Assembly (NCBI RefSeq): GCF_029227915.1
Contig: NC_079882.1
Span: 10,788,001 to 10,852,000, forward strand
Origin: Hydractinia symbiolongicarpus
Taxonomy: Eukaryota; Cnidaria; Hydrozoa; Anthoathecata; Hydractiniidae
Length of the DNA stretch: 64,000 nt
Direction: 5' to 3'
Shown here piece after piece: positions 1 through 13,115 of this stretch. The notes beneath the pieces are model-generated. The model saw only the letters and a program-made list of their open reading frames with translations, did not search any database and was not told the DNA's origin. The stretch's first letter is position 1, and every line of letters starts with the position of its first letter. The position numbers and the translations under genes are program-made.

Positions 1-1
1 A

Positions 2-1805
2 TCGCCTACAAAGCTACATGCACCGTCTTGTACAAAAGAAGATAGTAAAAAGAGTACAAAAGACCTTACCAAGTGTATTATTTGTCAGAAAAAACAAGAT
101 AATAAGGGAAACAAGAAACTTACAAGTACAGAGAATGGAAGAAATGCTATATTTAACTGTTCAAAAAATTTGAATGATGATTTATTGAAGGGGATACCAT
201 TGAGTCAATACGATGATATCAACTACCATGTCAATACTTGCTATCCCCGGTATGTACGTTCTAAAGAGAGATTTGAAAGAAGGAATGAAACAGCAACAAG
301 CACAGAAGATCTTGAAGTTAAACCAAATTGTGGAAAATGAGGTATTTGGTCCTGCAATTGTCAATACTGTTATGGATGGTGGCAACTACAATCGCGGTTT
401 GCGTGGAATGTCATTATTATCAGAGGTTTTCTATACTCTCTTGTTGAAGCAATTCACTGCAGAAATCAAAGATTCATATGAGGAAATCAAGCTTCAGGTC
501 GGATTACTCAATACATTAATACCAACATGTGAAGTTAAAAAGACTATCACCGAATGGGAAAAACTTCAAACACAATTTCATGAAATGAAAATTGATTCGT
601 TTAGACAAGATGGCAGAGTTAAAAGTAACCAATTTTTGTACTGGGATACATTTCTGACAAGCATCTACCCAGTGTTAAGAGATCTTACGCGTTCTCACTG
701 AGAAGGTGACTGGGAATTGCATCTTTCAGTAATCGAACGTGGATTGTCATTGGTGTTTGCTTTTGATAGAACAAATTACAAGCGATGGCTACCAATATAT
801 TTTGAAGATTGTTTAGCATTAGAGTCAGAGTTCCCTCTTGTTCCATCACTCAGCAATGATCACGAAGAAGCTGATGATCGCATCATGTACCATGTTAGCC
901 AGTCAATCTCAGAAGAAAATTTTGAGAAAATTATAGTTGCTTCTCCAGATACTGTTGTTTTTGGATGTTCTGTTTACCATTTCAAGCGTTGGATTTTCAA
1001 TGGTTTGAATGAGTTGTGGGTAGTCAGCGGTAGGAGCGGTACAACAGTTGCATTTCCTGTTCATGACCTGGCAGAGAGGATTGCTCCTGAAGTTATAGAT
1101 ATCTTACCAGCTGTGCATGCATTAACAGGTTGAACCATAATTTGAGAATATTGAGTACATTTGTTAATGTAGTAACTGTAGACCTGCAATGTAAACATGT
1201 ATTCAAAATTTAACTGTTTATTCACTTTAAACATGCAATTCATGAAATCTTTTTTTATAGGATGCGACACAACAAGCAAAATTGGAACAAAAACAGCAGC
1301 ATTAAAAGTTGCGTCTGGAAGTTGTTTTGGTGCACTATCTTTCTTTGGTGTATCTACTTTGAATGAAGAATTAGTCGACTTAGCACAACATTTTATGGTA
1401 CATTGTATTTCAAAAGATAAGGACGTTACAACATTTGATCAGTAACGAAACAAGATCTATTATAAAAAATCGCAACTGTTAGATTTAGAGAAGCTTCCTC
1501 CCACATCGTCGAGTGCAATATTACATATTAAACGTGCCTATCTTCAAACGTATGTATGGTTACATGCCCCATTTGTGAGAAGTATTGACATAGATCCAAC
1601 ACATTACGGCTACGTATTGGATGAAGAAGGTGATTGCCTGAAGCCAAAAATAACTGAAGATGACGTTTTGCCTGATGATTTACCACAGCCTTGCAACTGT
1701 CTGAAATGTGCTCGAGCTAATGTCTGTATATGTCGAATAAATAACATTAACTGTTGTCAATATTGTAACTGCAAACGCGAAGAGTGTCAAAACCCATTCG
1801 GATGA
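2..1805 (+). pseudogene. Decayed copy of a dispersed cnidarian multi-copy gene (HEEADDR / GCDTTS motif family)
   Basis: Most of a long coding sequence can be followed on the plus strand, but it is broken. The first part (2 to about 345, with a KCIICQ motif) is in a different frame from the rest, and the join looks like a small deletion or shift near 330-345. The main part (about 310-1805) keeps one frame except for an in-frame TGA at 699-701 and TAA at 1443-1445. A GT-AG intron at 1129-1260 splits the conserved ALTG/CDTTS motif exactly. Visible motifs are HEEADDR (about 860), an ASPDTVVF stretch (about 940) and a cysteine-rich tail with a CxxC-type pattern (1690-1800). From memory, similar proteins are present in many copies in cnidarian genomes and carry motifs reminiscent of PIN/FEN1-like nucleases; that functional link is inference. 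The intact intron and few stops suggest recent death. The left end is cut by the window. Confidence 0.7.
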
Positions 1806-4218
1806 AATTAGTAAATCTCTATATCATCAACGAACAAAGGCGCATGATATTTTTGTTATAATAGTTTTTTATATATATAGTGTCGTTTTACTCTTATCGT
1901 TTGATCAAGATTTTTTATCAAGAGCCTGAATAAAATAATTTACAATACTCCAAATTATGATCAGTATTGAAATTTTTAGTTTAGTATGCTTCACTTAAAT
2001 GCTTCTAACTTTTGAACAGTATTCATTTCTAATGTGATTATTGATCAGTATTAAATTTGTGATCGATTGATATATAACATGACCATATTTGGGAAATCAC
2101 GCCCTTATGCATTTTTTGCGCCCTTCCGCCATCTTTCCCGCCAAACGACCATGAACCAAAATGGGAAAGTAAGTTTTTTCTGACCTTTCCATCATGTACT
2201 TTCAGGATTTGAAGTCAGACCTAGTGTACATTGAAGTGCATACTCAACCCCCCCAGGCTCCTAATGAAGACGATTCTGTTGTAGACATAATCAAATATGT
2301 TACCATTTTAATATATACAGCATACGTGGGAAGTCCTCTCGGCTTCAAGAGCGAAGAAATGTTTTAATGAATGTGTTTTCCGCAAAGTCGTGATAATTTA
2401 ATGGAAGTTGACGATATAGATTTAAAAACCTAACTTTCTTAAAAGAAATATGTTTGATGTAGCTTCTTACGGATAAGGCAACTTTGGTGAAGGTTTGGCA
2501 ACGAATCTATTGCATAGTTAGGATAAGAAATCTATTATCTTTTATGAAATTAGTTTCTATAGCAACCACCATCAATAACATAAATTACAAAACATATCGT
2601 TTTGTATTAACAGGGTAAGGCAGCGAATTCTCGATATTTCCCTCCCCAACTATCAAACATCGCTGTTTAACGAACTAAATTATATCCCTTCTCATAAAGA
2701 AACCTTTTAAAGACTCTTCGATATAACCAATTTTTTGTTTTTAAAACTTTTCAGTGTCGGGGTTTATTTTAGAGAGAGTTCATTGTGCCAATGACTTCAA
2801 TTTTACAAATTATATTTTTCTTGGTTTTACTCGTTGGTACCAGAATCAAATAAATCAAAATTCTGGCAGTATAGTGCAGTAAGCCTCCTTATAACAGACC
2901 TTTATGGCAAGCACTTCTCTACGGAGGACACTTTTCTCACAAACGGATGAATTGACAGTCAAATTCTGATAAGAAAACTTCTTTGTTTTCGAACAATTTT
3001 TACCATTTTACGTCGTAATACACATTACCTCTCTAAAACTGACACGCCCCAAATGTGTTATAATACTTGTCTATTTTTTCCTGACATATAATTATTTAAC
3101 TTTTTCGTTTTGGGATTCTTTAATTTTTGTTATTTTTTGTTTATGAAAATTCCAGAGCTAAAAGAATGAATCCTTTGTTTTAATTTCCGGAATGACGGAT
3201 ATTGATTTTATCCTCTTCTCTATACACTAACACCCAAGGTTTTTGAAGCAATGTAAATCATTTTTGGGCAGAACTTCTACGTCGCAAACACCCTTTTATA
3301 GCGGACTTTTTAAGTAGGTCTCGATGGTGTCCGCTACAGTGCTATGAAAAGGTTTTCAATGTATTTCAAAAAGTATGTGTATAAAAATGTAAAAATCATC
3401 AAATCTTGGCTCCAAGTAACTAATATTTTTTAACGATCACAATTTCTTATCGACTTTTTTTACCGATAAACCATTTCTATGGACTTATTTTTTTTCAATT
3501 AAAGTTTTAACTGATTTTTGTTTTTGTTTCTGTTAGTAGATTATAAACTGAAGTCTTTCAAGAATGTAACTGTATACAAACGTTGGATTTTGTGAGCGTA
3601 TATTTTTAGTTAAAAATCTTATACCGAAAAACAATTTGTATGAGATCCATGAGAAGCATGAGATCCAATGTTTCTTCCAAAATTTAGTCGACAAATACAG
3701 ATGTGGTTAGTAAAGTCGGCAAAACTGACTAAATGACTTTTTTAGAAGGATCTTTATCTTTTGTTGATTATAAAAGATTGTTTTTTAAAAAAGTGTATGG
3801 TAGTCTGATAAATTGTTGAAAGTCCAAGTTCAAGCTCTGTTATATATGTGTAAAACAGGGCTGGAATGTTTGAGTTTAAATCCCAACTTGTCCTAAAATT
3901 CAGTCCCCATTTCGGAGAGGCACTTACATATCAGTAGAAATTAAATCATTTATGAGGTTGTAAAATTAGGTTTTAATTTTAATTATCTCTGCGTTTTTGG
4001 TGACCATTGTCAGCTTAAAAAGACAACAGCATCTAACTTGAAAAACTTATTCCAAGCGTCCAATCAAATGCCTAAAATGGTCAGCCTGGACCAGGACTAT
4101 TACAGAGTTATCCCTCGTCAGTAGAATAGGGCCGGGGATGATGTTCCCTTGCAGCAACAGCCAAGTAAACACTGATTACTTTTTGCTCTTGTTTTTGTTA
4201 GAGGCAAGTCAATATGTT

Positions 4219-4436
<218 letters not shown>

Positions 4437-4500
4437 CTTTTAAAGCGATTCTAAACAATATAGTGGGAAAAATAGGAAGATGAAGTCATGTGATTGTAGA

Positions 4501-4589
4501 CAACATCGTTTCCAGATGTTCCTGCCTTTTTGACAATGAGAGCGATGGCGACTTTGACATTAGGCAACAAACCCTGGGAACAAGGATGT
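4501..4589. repeat. Fold-back element, CAACCTCG family (diverged)
   Basis: The left end CAACATCGTTTCCAGA and right end CTGGGAACAAGGATGTG are imperfect inverted repeats matching the family described at 24897-24966. Confidence 0.5.
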
Positions 4590-5015
4590 GAAGTAGATTG
4601 ACTCCTAATGTTGTGATAGTAATGGTAGAAAAAAAAAATTCTATGGAGGCTTATTTTTGGGATTACAAACTTTAACATCGATAAGGAAAAACTTCTGAGG
4701 CTTAGATCAAAGAAGCGTTTAAGAGGGCGTTTACCTCAACACCGGCATTTATTAACGCTGTTGGGACATTTAGGTGTGCGGACGACATGGTGGTCGTTCC
4801 TTTAATTTTTAAGAACAATTTAAAGATGTTTTAGTCTTTAAAAATGAAAAAAATCAAAGACGTTCGAGACTTTGCTTTGCAATGAGACTTTCAAGTTTTA
4901 TCAAGCTTTAGTTAAAAGTTAAATTAAAAAAAAAAACATCTAAGAAATAAATCTTATTTTTTTTCAAAACTTGCATTTACATTTTAAAAACAAAAAACTT
5001 TCTTCGTCTCCTTCT

Positions 5016-6348
5016 TCAGTTACTGAATATTAAATTCCCTCCATCTGTGAAGTTTGCTGTTTTCGTGGAAGATTCACTGTGTAAACAGATGTTATTACTC
5101 GGATCTTGAGCCTCCATGAAAGTATAGGAACTACACTTGTCGCTGTCCACGCAGTCCAACATGCAATCGTACATTGACAACGAAAGCATTGTCTTTGCAG
5201 CTAAAATCACAGAAGAGAAAGTAGTAAGTGGCATATTTATTTTGTAGTTTTTACCCTATTTCACTATTATAATAACACATATCACTTGTTCAGTCCTGTG
5301 TTGTTCTTAGCGTCGTAATTTTTTTTTTAAAAAATGAAGTTTTTAACCTTCTTGAATACTTCTTGAAGTTAAGAAAAAAATAAAAGGATTTTGAAAGTTA
5401 AAAAGTATTTATTAGTAAAGCAAAGTTAAGTTAATACGCTTATTTAGAAATGGTGTAACATGAGGTCCTTTTTGTTATTTATATAGTCTGAAGATGTACT
5501 TATTGTACGAAAAGCTTTACTAAGAATTTTTAACTTTTAAACTCGTTTTATTTTTTCTTAATTAATAATCTATGTCTGTTATTTTTATTTCTTGAAGTGA
5601 TTCTTAAAGAAATGTTGAAAAAAAATTTACTTAAAACTGTTAAAAGATGCGATGACATCAACACTAATCGGGCTGAAGAAAGACTTGATAAATTTATTTT
5701 TTAGGGCTTTCATGGTGCCTTTCATGATTTTTAGTTCTCAAAATAAATTGTCAATTTTTTTGGCTTTTTTTAAGTAGTTCTAAAGAATTGAATCACCAAC
5801 CGTTTTTTCTTATCTAAAGTTTATGTTCAACTGTCTTGGTATTTTTTACTCCAATGTGTTCAAAAAAATTCGCGCTAAGTGTTGTGGCAATCCTATGTGT
5901 CTTTCGTCACATTCAGGGGGGGGGGGGGGGGGTGGAATTTCATCCATTCGGGCTTTCGACATACGGAGTCCCCAATGAGGCAGGTCTGAATAAAATTAAA
6001 AACATACTCGAATAAACGAAGAAAAGGCTAAATATCTAATAAAAGAACCAATGTATAATATATTTTCAAAATATGCATTTTGTTTAAACTGCAGTAATTT
6101 TCTTTCGAGCCTTAAAATTTCGGAAGTTGAGTCTTTATGTTTCTTAAAAAAAGAATTCCTACAAAAAAATTGTGCTTACATGGTAGTGTCTTGTCGGCAT
6201 GAGGTGTGTATGAAGCAACCCTCAAGATACTGTCACCACCGTCTTCAGCTGTTTTGAAGTTTTTAATTTTATAAACGGTCACACCTCCATCGGCTGTCTG
6301 TGGATGAAGGAAAACTGCGCACAAACAACATAAGAAATATTTCATCAT
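5016..6348 (-). CDS. Small secreted PAN/Apple-like protein, two exons
   Basis: Exon 1 (6180-6348) begins MMKYFLCCLCAVF, a clear signal peptide, and ends at a GTAAGC donor. Exon 2 (5016-5200) follows a TTTTAG acceptor, and the join keeps frame (phase 1). The predicted protein has 117 residues. Exon 2 encodes a cysteine pattern DCMLDC, then DKCSSYTF, then a later CLH, resembling the helix and core of PAN/Apple domains, which bind proteins or sugars in secreted cnidarian proteins. The domain is short for a full PAN module (usually about 80 residues), so it may be a half-domain. An ATG at 6364-6366 would add six residues; I chose the inner MM because it starts the hydrophobic core. The intron is 979 bp. 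No partner gene is evident nearby. Confidence 0.5.
5916..5932. repeat. Poly-G tract of 17
   Basis: A run of 17 G lies inside the intron of the small secreted-protein gene. A comparable poly-C tract lies near 8695-8707. Confidence 0.9.
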
Positions 6349-9300
6349 TTTGAAGTACAAAATCATCCACGCAAAGTTCGAATTTAAATAAGTTTTTTCA
6401 TCAGTTGAAAAAAATGATGTGTGAAAGTCTATTGTTTTTAAAAAAGGTTATTCAAAATTCTAACCAATTAAATTCTTAGCTCTCTGCTATTTCAGAAATT
6501 ATAAATATTGCAAATTTTAATGAGAATGTGTAAAAAGTCAAAACAGGTAGCGAAATTGAACTTCACTGTTCAATTTGCAAATTTAATAAGACACCTGCTG
6601 ATTAAATTTTCGTTCCTAGGCAACAGTAACTATAGAAATTATTAATATTTACTGTTTATGTAAATTTCAGAATCAGATTTGCTGACTCCACTAAAGCATG
6701 ACAAACCTTTAATAAACTTAAGAACTACAAAAGTTCTTCCACTTTATAATTTGTGAGGCTTTACAACATACGTAACATGCATGCCTGGGGGAAGTTTCTA
6801 TAGCAACGGCCTCGCTAAATTCGGTCTTATAAATCCGGATTTTCTGAGGATTGTTATTATTAACCTTTTGCAATGTTTCAAACGAAAAAATTAGGCTGGC
6901 ACTAAATTCATTCCCGAACCCCTTAAGCTCTTTGAGATAAGCCTAAAAAGTACTTTTTCAGGATTTAATCTTAAAGAGTAATCCTGAAAAACGGCTTTAA
7001 TGTTACTTCAACATGAAAAAGACAACTGAATGTGGGGCAAATTCTATGAATGCAGGTGTATTTCTCGCTAGGCGCTTGCCTACTCAAATCCACTGAGTTG
7101 CTGACACATACGGGGGGATGTGCGGGCGAAATATTCATATTACTATTCACTAAAGTCAAATCTTTGGAATAGAATAAACGGTATTGGCTGTGCAATCACA
7201 AGCCGAAACCATAATATACAATATATGTATAGAAGAATATGCTCGAATAGTTTAAGCTTGAAAATTGATAAAATTTAAGAATATTTCAGCCAATTTTTAT
7301 CATTCTTATAAAAAAACGTGTATTAAAAAAGGTGATTACGTAGAGACCATTTAACAACCTTGTTCCTAGGGTGTTATGGCACCTGACCAAGCGACTAGAT
7401 TCCCTGGGAACGAGCTTGACGATTTATCAAACTAATTTTATAATAGTGATCGGTAAAAATGCGTGTTCTCAGAAAAGAAATGATGCTATAACAAAATTGC
7501 TGACGTCAGTAAATTTTTATCCCCACTAATCAATTTCTTTTACGCTACGCTCATAAACATACCTTAACCATATTCACTCGCCACTCTATACCTTGGGCTA
7601 AATCGGGTTAAGCCATTTAAAGGTTATTTGACTTCGTCGAAATACCTTAATTCATGAAACTTTTGCGTACATCTAATTTGCACGAAGAATTCGTTGTTCA
7701 AAAATACTAATTTTTCACGCATTAAATTTTGTGTGCGCGAAATTGGAAAAAAATAGCAAGATAAGTTTCATAAAGCAATGGATTTATGAAAAATAAAGGT
7801 TATTATTTCGAAATACGATAGCTATAATATATAATATTAATATTTTGGCTTCCCGTAAGAGGGGCGCGAAAATTCAATCGCGATAAAAAGATGCGCGATT
7901 AATTAAACTTGCGCGAAAACTTCATAAATCAAGGTATAATATTAGACATTGAAATAAAATGTGAAAAAGATCGACACATTTTTAATCCATTATTGTTGCA
8001 GACTGTTGACAGTTTATTCAAATTAAGCACTTCCATTTCTCGTACAACATAAAACTTTTGCCATTTTATGTAAAAATACATTGGATAACAATTTTTGCTA
8101 CAAAGAAGGGCTTTATTAGCTCTGCTCTGCTCCAGAATAAATGTTGACGTCATATCCATTTTTTTATGTTTATAGTGGTATATGCTTAACGCAATTTGGT
8201 ATGGGGGAAAGACGGGGGCATAAAGTGCCCGCGGCATTTTTAAAGTCTCTTAACTTTTTAAATACATGATGAAATTTCTTGAAATTTTGTGACTTTTCCT
8301 AACTTTTAATGGACTTTCGGAAAATAAAAAATATATATTTCTAAAAATTGTCCTGTTAAATGTCACTTTGTCCTTTCTTGACAAGTGGTCATATCAACTT
8401 TTGCTGTAGTGCTAAAAATAAATGTTTCTCAAACTAACCACATTTACATTCTTATATTACTTTTTTAATGACTAGTACTGTAAATAGTTTTAAAAAAGAT
8501 AAAAAAACGAGAATTTCCAAGGAAGACATTTTCTTCGACCATTGTATCATTATGACGTCATTACTTCTTTTGATGACATGTCAACCTAAATATTTTGTTA
8601 CTAATTAAGTCACAACATATTAAGGCTTCTTTGTGACAAGTTTTGTCACTTAAATCCAAGAAGAACAAAAGTTACACCCCGCGTGCACTTTATGCCCCCC
8701 CCCCCCCTCCCATACTGAAAAGGGTAAAAAAAGCCCATATCAAATGGGTTAAGTGTTGATAACATTCTACATTTTTTTCACTGTCTCAATTTTTTGTTAA
8801 AATTGATGCACTTTATTTCCTGAAACGGCAAAATATGGTGTTTGGCAATTTTGAAAATACTATTTCGGTTTGTCTGCCCAGTGTTTATATTATTCAAGGT
8901 TTACTATTTCTTAATAACTACTTCTTTAATTGCAACAAATCGAAACACTCAAAATTGACCAATTAGAAAATACGTTGTTATTATTTTACTGAGAATGTAT
9001 TCGCCATAATCTTTCGTCCAACAGACTGCACCCAAAAACTGAATTTACGCTTGGGAATGAAAAAGATTGCATAGTCACCATCATAGTGAAAATGGTACTT
9101 CGTGCTAGTAGCCTTTCTTTTGATGGGAACGTTTGACTAATGTCCCGTCACTTTTGGAATTTTAGGCTATAATACGCGAATTATTTCCAAATTCCAAAAA
9201 TTGCAATATTTTCGAATGCAATTTTAGAATTATTAAATATTTATTTATGAAGCAAAGTAAGCATTTTTAAATCGTTTCCAATTTATATTCCATTGCAATA

Positions 9301-10124
9301 ATATCAAATTAGATCAACTCCAAACCAAAGGGTGGCCGCAATTTGCAAGAATGTTTGCATGGCAAAATCGTTTACATGATCTCCGCAAGAACAGTCAAAG
9401 AAATTTCCTTCACTATCTTTAAAGTTACATGTTTACAAAGAGATTGTCTTATTTCAATTAATAAACATTGTCTATTTATTACGTTCGCTTCAAACTTTTC
9501 GCCATCTTTTCATACTCTGGCGCTTTTTAATCAGATTGAATCAAATTCTTTCAACACTCAGAAAACTAGAAATATTCAAACAATCGAACGCGTCTAAAAA
9601 CGAATTTAAACAATTCAACGCGTCTAAAAACGAATAAAAGCAATGATTTTCAACAGTAACTGAGTTTTTTCAATTGAAAGAAACACGCCTGAGCGGTTTT
9701 TCAATTCGGTGAGTATGCGTAATGTCAAGCTTGAATGAACACAACTGAAAACAGACCACTAAATAACTCTTGGGAGAGTTCTGTATACTTACACGAAAAG
9801 TCGCATAATTTTTTATTTGCCAAGGCAAAATAAATAAATAGACCTTTATTATAAGGGTGAGTTGATATTACATATTATACATTGTATATTATATTTTTCT
9901 GGAGATTTCTGAGAGTTTTCTGAGAGTTTGTTTCATGCGAACGCAGAATACCAAATTAAAGTTATATGCAAGGGCGTTGAGGCTCGAAGTTTTGAACATG
10001 ATAAAGATTCTGTTATTTTTTATAAATTATTGTTCAAATGCAGACGATTGAGAGGTTGAAGTTTTGTTTCCGAACAAAAGATATTTCAAGACTGTCATTT
10101 TTTATCGTTTTTTAGGCCCACAGA
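6349..10124. other. Intergenic, no gene seen
   Basis: Stops are frequent on all frames and no splice-consistent exons were found. The stretch contains a fold-back element (7355-7418), CGCGAAA-rich AT segments (7690-7920), and a short imperfect direct repeat of CAACGCGTCTAAAAACGAA type (about 9583-9635) just upstream of the nematocyst-type gene. Confidence 0.4.
7355..7418. repeat. Fold-back element, CAACCTCG family
   Basis: The left arm CAACCTTGTTCCTAGG and right arm CCTGGGAACGAGCTTG form an inverted repeat around a 32-bp centre. Confidence 0.65.
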
Positions 10125-11756
10125 ATGAAGTTAGCCCTTGCGGCGGCATTGCTGCTTTTAGTTTCTACAGGTAAAAAAAAATTACTTTAAATTCAGTTAC
10201 CAGAAAGTTCTTCGAGTGTATCTACATATGTCCAAAGTTGGCATTTTTGTTAATCTATATCTTACCATTAATCCATCTCCCTTCTTACTGACATTATAAA
10301 TAACAATTAGTTTTACTTTTAATATTAAATATTTGAATTAAATATTAACTAACTACTTTTTAATTTTAATTTCTTTATACTTTAGTTTACAGCAAAACAA
10401 CACCAGCACCTACGAAGAAAGGTACCACACGACCAACAACGAAACCAACAAAAGCACCAACATGTCCGAAACAAGGCAAGGATACCATTTTATATCTGAA
10501 ATAATGTGAACAATGAGCACGTGACAACACCTAAACAGACAGTGAAATTGCACATGTCATTGTTTCAGCGTATATAACTTGAAAATGACATCACCGGTCA
10601 AAAAATACCACGATTTAAACTGCAGCATTTCTTTTAAAAGTTTGAATTGGATTTATAAAATATTTGTAGTTTTACCCTTTAATTTTGATTTTACGTTTAG
10701 GAAAAGACTTTTACGTTCAAATAAAAGTTCTTGGTCAAGGTGATTGGTCATACGAAATGAATCAAGTAGAATCGCAAGCTTTTCAAGACATCAGAGAAAA
10801 GTTATATGATTGCGTAAGTTCCAACAAAACTCTTTTGTGTACATAGACCTTTAGCTACTCTACTGTATGATTTTTAGTTGATATTAAAAATATTTAATAG
10901 TAGCTTCACATCAGCAATTAGATTTGTATTCTCTACAATAAGTTAATGGTGGAAGCAAACCTATTCAAACCTCCGTATATTTTTTAGGCATTGACAACTT
11001 ATTCGGACTACGATTTTTATCAAGATATGATCTTGCTTAGCGTAGAGTAAGTATATTATTTATTTAATTACTCTCACATTTCCTTGTCATTTAATAAAGT
11101 TGTCTTCTCACATTGTTGTTTCATTTTGAGCATCGCATATCCATACGCTTTTTATAGGAAGCTACTAGATGATTTCAATTTCTTTCTTTCTAGTAACGCA
11201 ACAGCAGGATTTATTGCCAGTTTTGCTATTCGGTTCACTAAAGAAGGCGATGGTCATTTAAATCGATTAACGCAAGCAATTCAGTCTGGTAAATTCTGCG
11301 ATGTAGAGGTTGCACCAAAATTTGTACAATGCAGTAAGTACCACTGTTTTCGTGTACACTGCAACTGAATATAAAATCTGTTATGTGATTATAACTACTA
11401 ACATGCTCTTCGCTTTCTTAGATGAACTCGATCAAACTATGTTGTATCCAATGGCAAATTGTCCATCTCCATGTGGTGGCGATCTTAACTGCTGGCCATC
11501 ATGTGACGCTTCATGCTGTGCTGCTTCTCCAGAACAAACGGTATATTTACCAGTTGCACCACCACCGCCACCGCCGCCACCTCCGCCACCACCGCCACCA
11601 CCTCCAATGACAACATGCGCTCCCGGATGCCCAGAAACATGTGCCCCATCTTGTTCACCCACTTGTTGTTTCGTTCAGAAAAGATGGTTAGATAAACAAA
11701 AACAACAAAAAGTTGCTCAAAATGCAGGAAAACCGTTCTTTGCTCCAGGAAAGTAA
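10125..11756 (+). CDS. Nematocyst-type protein: SEA-like domain plus two minicollagen cysteine-rich domains, no collagen helix
   Basis: Six exons: 10125-10170, 10386-10475, 10701-10813, 10988-11046, 11194-11333, 11422-11756. All joins keep frame and give 260 residues. Intron 2 has a GC donor (AAG|GCAAGG). The order is: signal peptide (MKLALAAALLLLVST, cut near VYS); Thr/Pro/Lys-rich linker; SEA-like domain of about 90 residues (DFYVQIKVLGQ to KFCDVEV) without a GSVVV self-cleavage site; first cysteine-rich domain CPSPCGGDLNCWPSCDASCC (C-x3-C-x5-C-x3-C-x3-CC); a run of 16 prolines; canonical second domain CAPGCPETCAPSCSPTCC; and a Lys/Gln-rich tail after a KRW site. Minicollagen cysteine-rich domains cross-link the nematocyst capsule wall by disulfide exchange. 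A polyproline joining two such domains is typical, but the Gly-X-Y helix is absent. A role in the capsule wall or tubule is inferred. A 3' splice-like AG sits 9 nt before the ATG. Confidence 0.85.
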
Positions 11757-13115
11757 ACGAGACTTCATAAACAAACGATAAACCTACCTATGCTTATATA
11801 GCATGAGAAAAGAATAAAATTACAAGTTTCAAAAGATCAAACTTGTTTTGGTGACATATATATTACATATGACATATCTTTTTGTAAGACATGCACACGA
11901 CTATATCGAAAAATTGGGCTTACGAATGTTGTATATTATATTTTTTTACGAAAATAAAAGAAAGCTAGATCTTGCCAGCTTCCACTCAAGTCACTGCTTT
12001 TAAATTTAGATAAAAAAAATTGTCTTTGATAAGCTATTGACATCTCTAGACTAGCTTTCTTTACGTGTATACTTTTGTATATTGTAATTTCTACGATTAA
12101 AGCCAATTAGGTCTCCGAAATAATATATTGTTCTTACTATCAGTAATTCCATTTTCTTCCCAATCAATTTGTCCCAATATGTGATGCTCCTAAAGTATTT
12201 CCAGAATGCTGCATTATGTTAAATCTTTTATCAGCGTTGTCGTTGCTTCAACAAACCCCTTTTCGATGAAAAAAGTAGAACAACTACTGATATTCATTAT
12301 ACGTGAGTTTCATAATCTAAAATGCATCAAGAAAGCTTAATTTAACAGCCAAAACTTTATGCATCTTCATTCACTTCGAGCTTCCGTTAATCGCTTGATA
12401 TTTTACAATTTATTTTCTTTTGTGTAACCAAACTCCGAAATTTCTTAACCAAAGCTAAATAACATTACAAGTGCTATACATTTTCATTTTTTGCATAGCT
12501 TACTAAATGTCATTCTACGTTCTTATTGATGAATATGTTTTGTTTATAAACCACGTTTCGTCCACCGCTAACACGCCACCATGTTTTAATATTTGTGCCT
12601 TAAATATCTGCGTCTCTATGGTCACACGCGTATAAGTTAAAAAACTGCCTTACATTTTATCTTCAATTTATGCGTTCGGCCACTCGAGTAAGAAATTGTA
12701 AACAACGAAATATTTGATTCGCAATATGACTGACTAACGACACCCATTGTAAGACTGTACACGTTATCCTACGTAATAAAATCCAGGACAATATATTGCA
12801 ATTTGCATTTTTTTAAATAAATTAATCACGACTACATCGCTTCAAGATTCTAAAATAGTTTATATAGAAATTTTAGGATCAAGTGTGAATTTTCGTCAAG
12901 AAATATAACACAGCGTGTGGTAAAATTTGTAACTGACTCTCTTCCTTTTTTTTACACCAACATTGTTATTAAACACATCACAGCTACCCAAACGCTGTTA
13001 TAAACATTCTAGCCAATGTAAAAACAACCTCAAATTTGATATCCATATATATCAGCTGTTTAAAATATTCAACCAGAGTGATAACAATTCCGGTTTAACT
13101 GTTTCAGTTCTTTTA
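11757..13115. other. Intergenic between convergent genes
   Basis: This holds the 3' flank of the nematocyst-type gene and, on the other strand, of the GPCR gene. No exon or repeat was recognised. Confidence 0.4.
11813..11818 (+). terminator. Probable poly(A) signal of the nematocyst-type gene
   Basis: AATAAA lies 57 bp past the stop codon, in a plausible position for the 3' end. Confidence 0.5.

Noticed and set aside
11084-11368. Plus-strand ORF reading through an intron and exon 5
   Set aside because: It ignores good splice sites; exon 5 is used in the correct phase in the spliced model.
11432-11662. Minus-strand ORF with a polyglycine run
   Set aside because: Shadow of the polyproline exon of the nematocyst-type gene.
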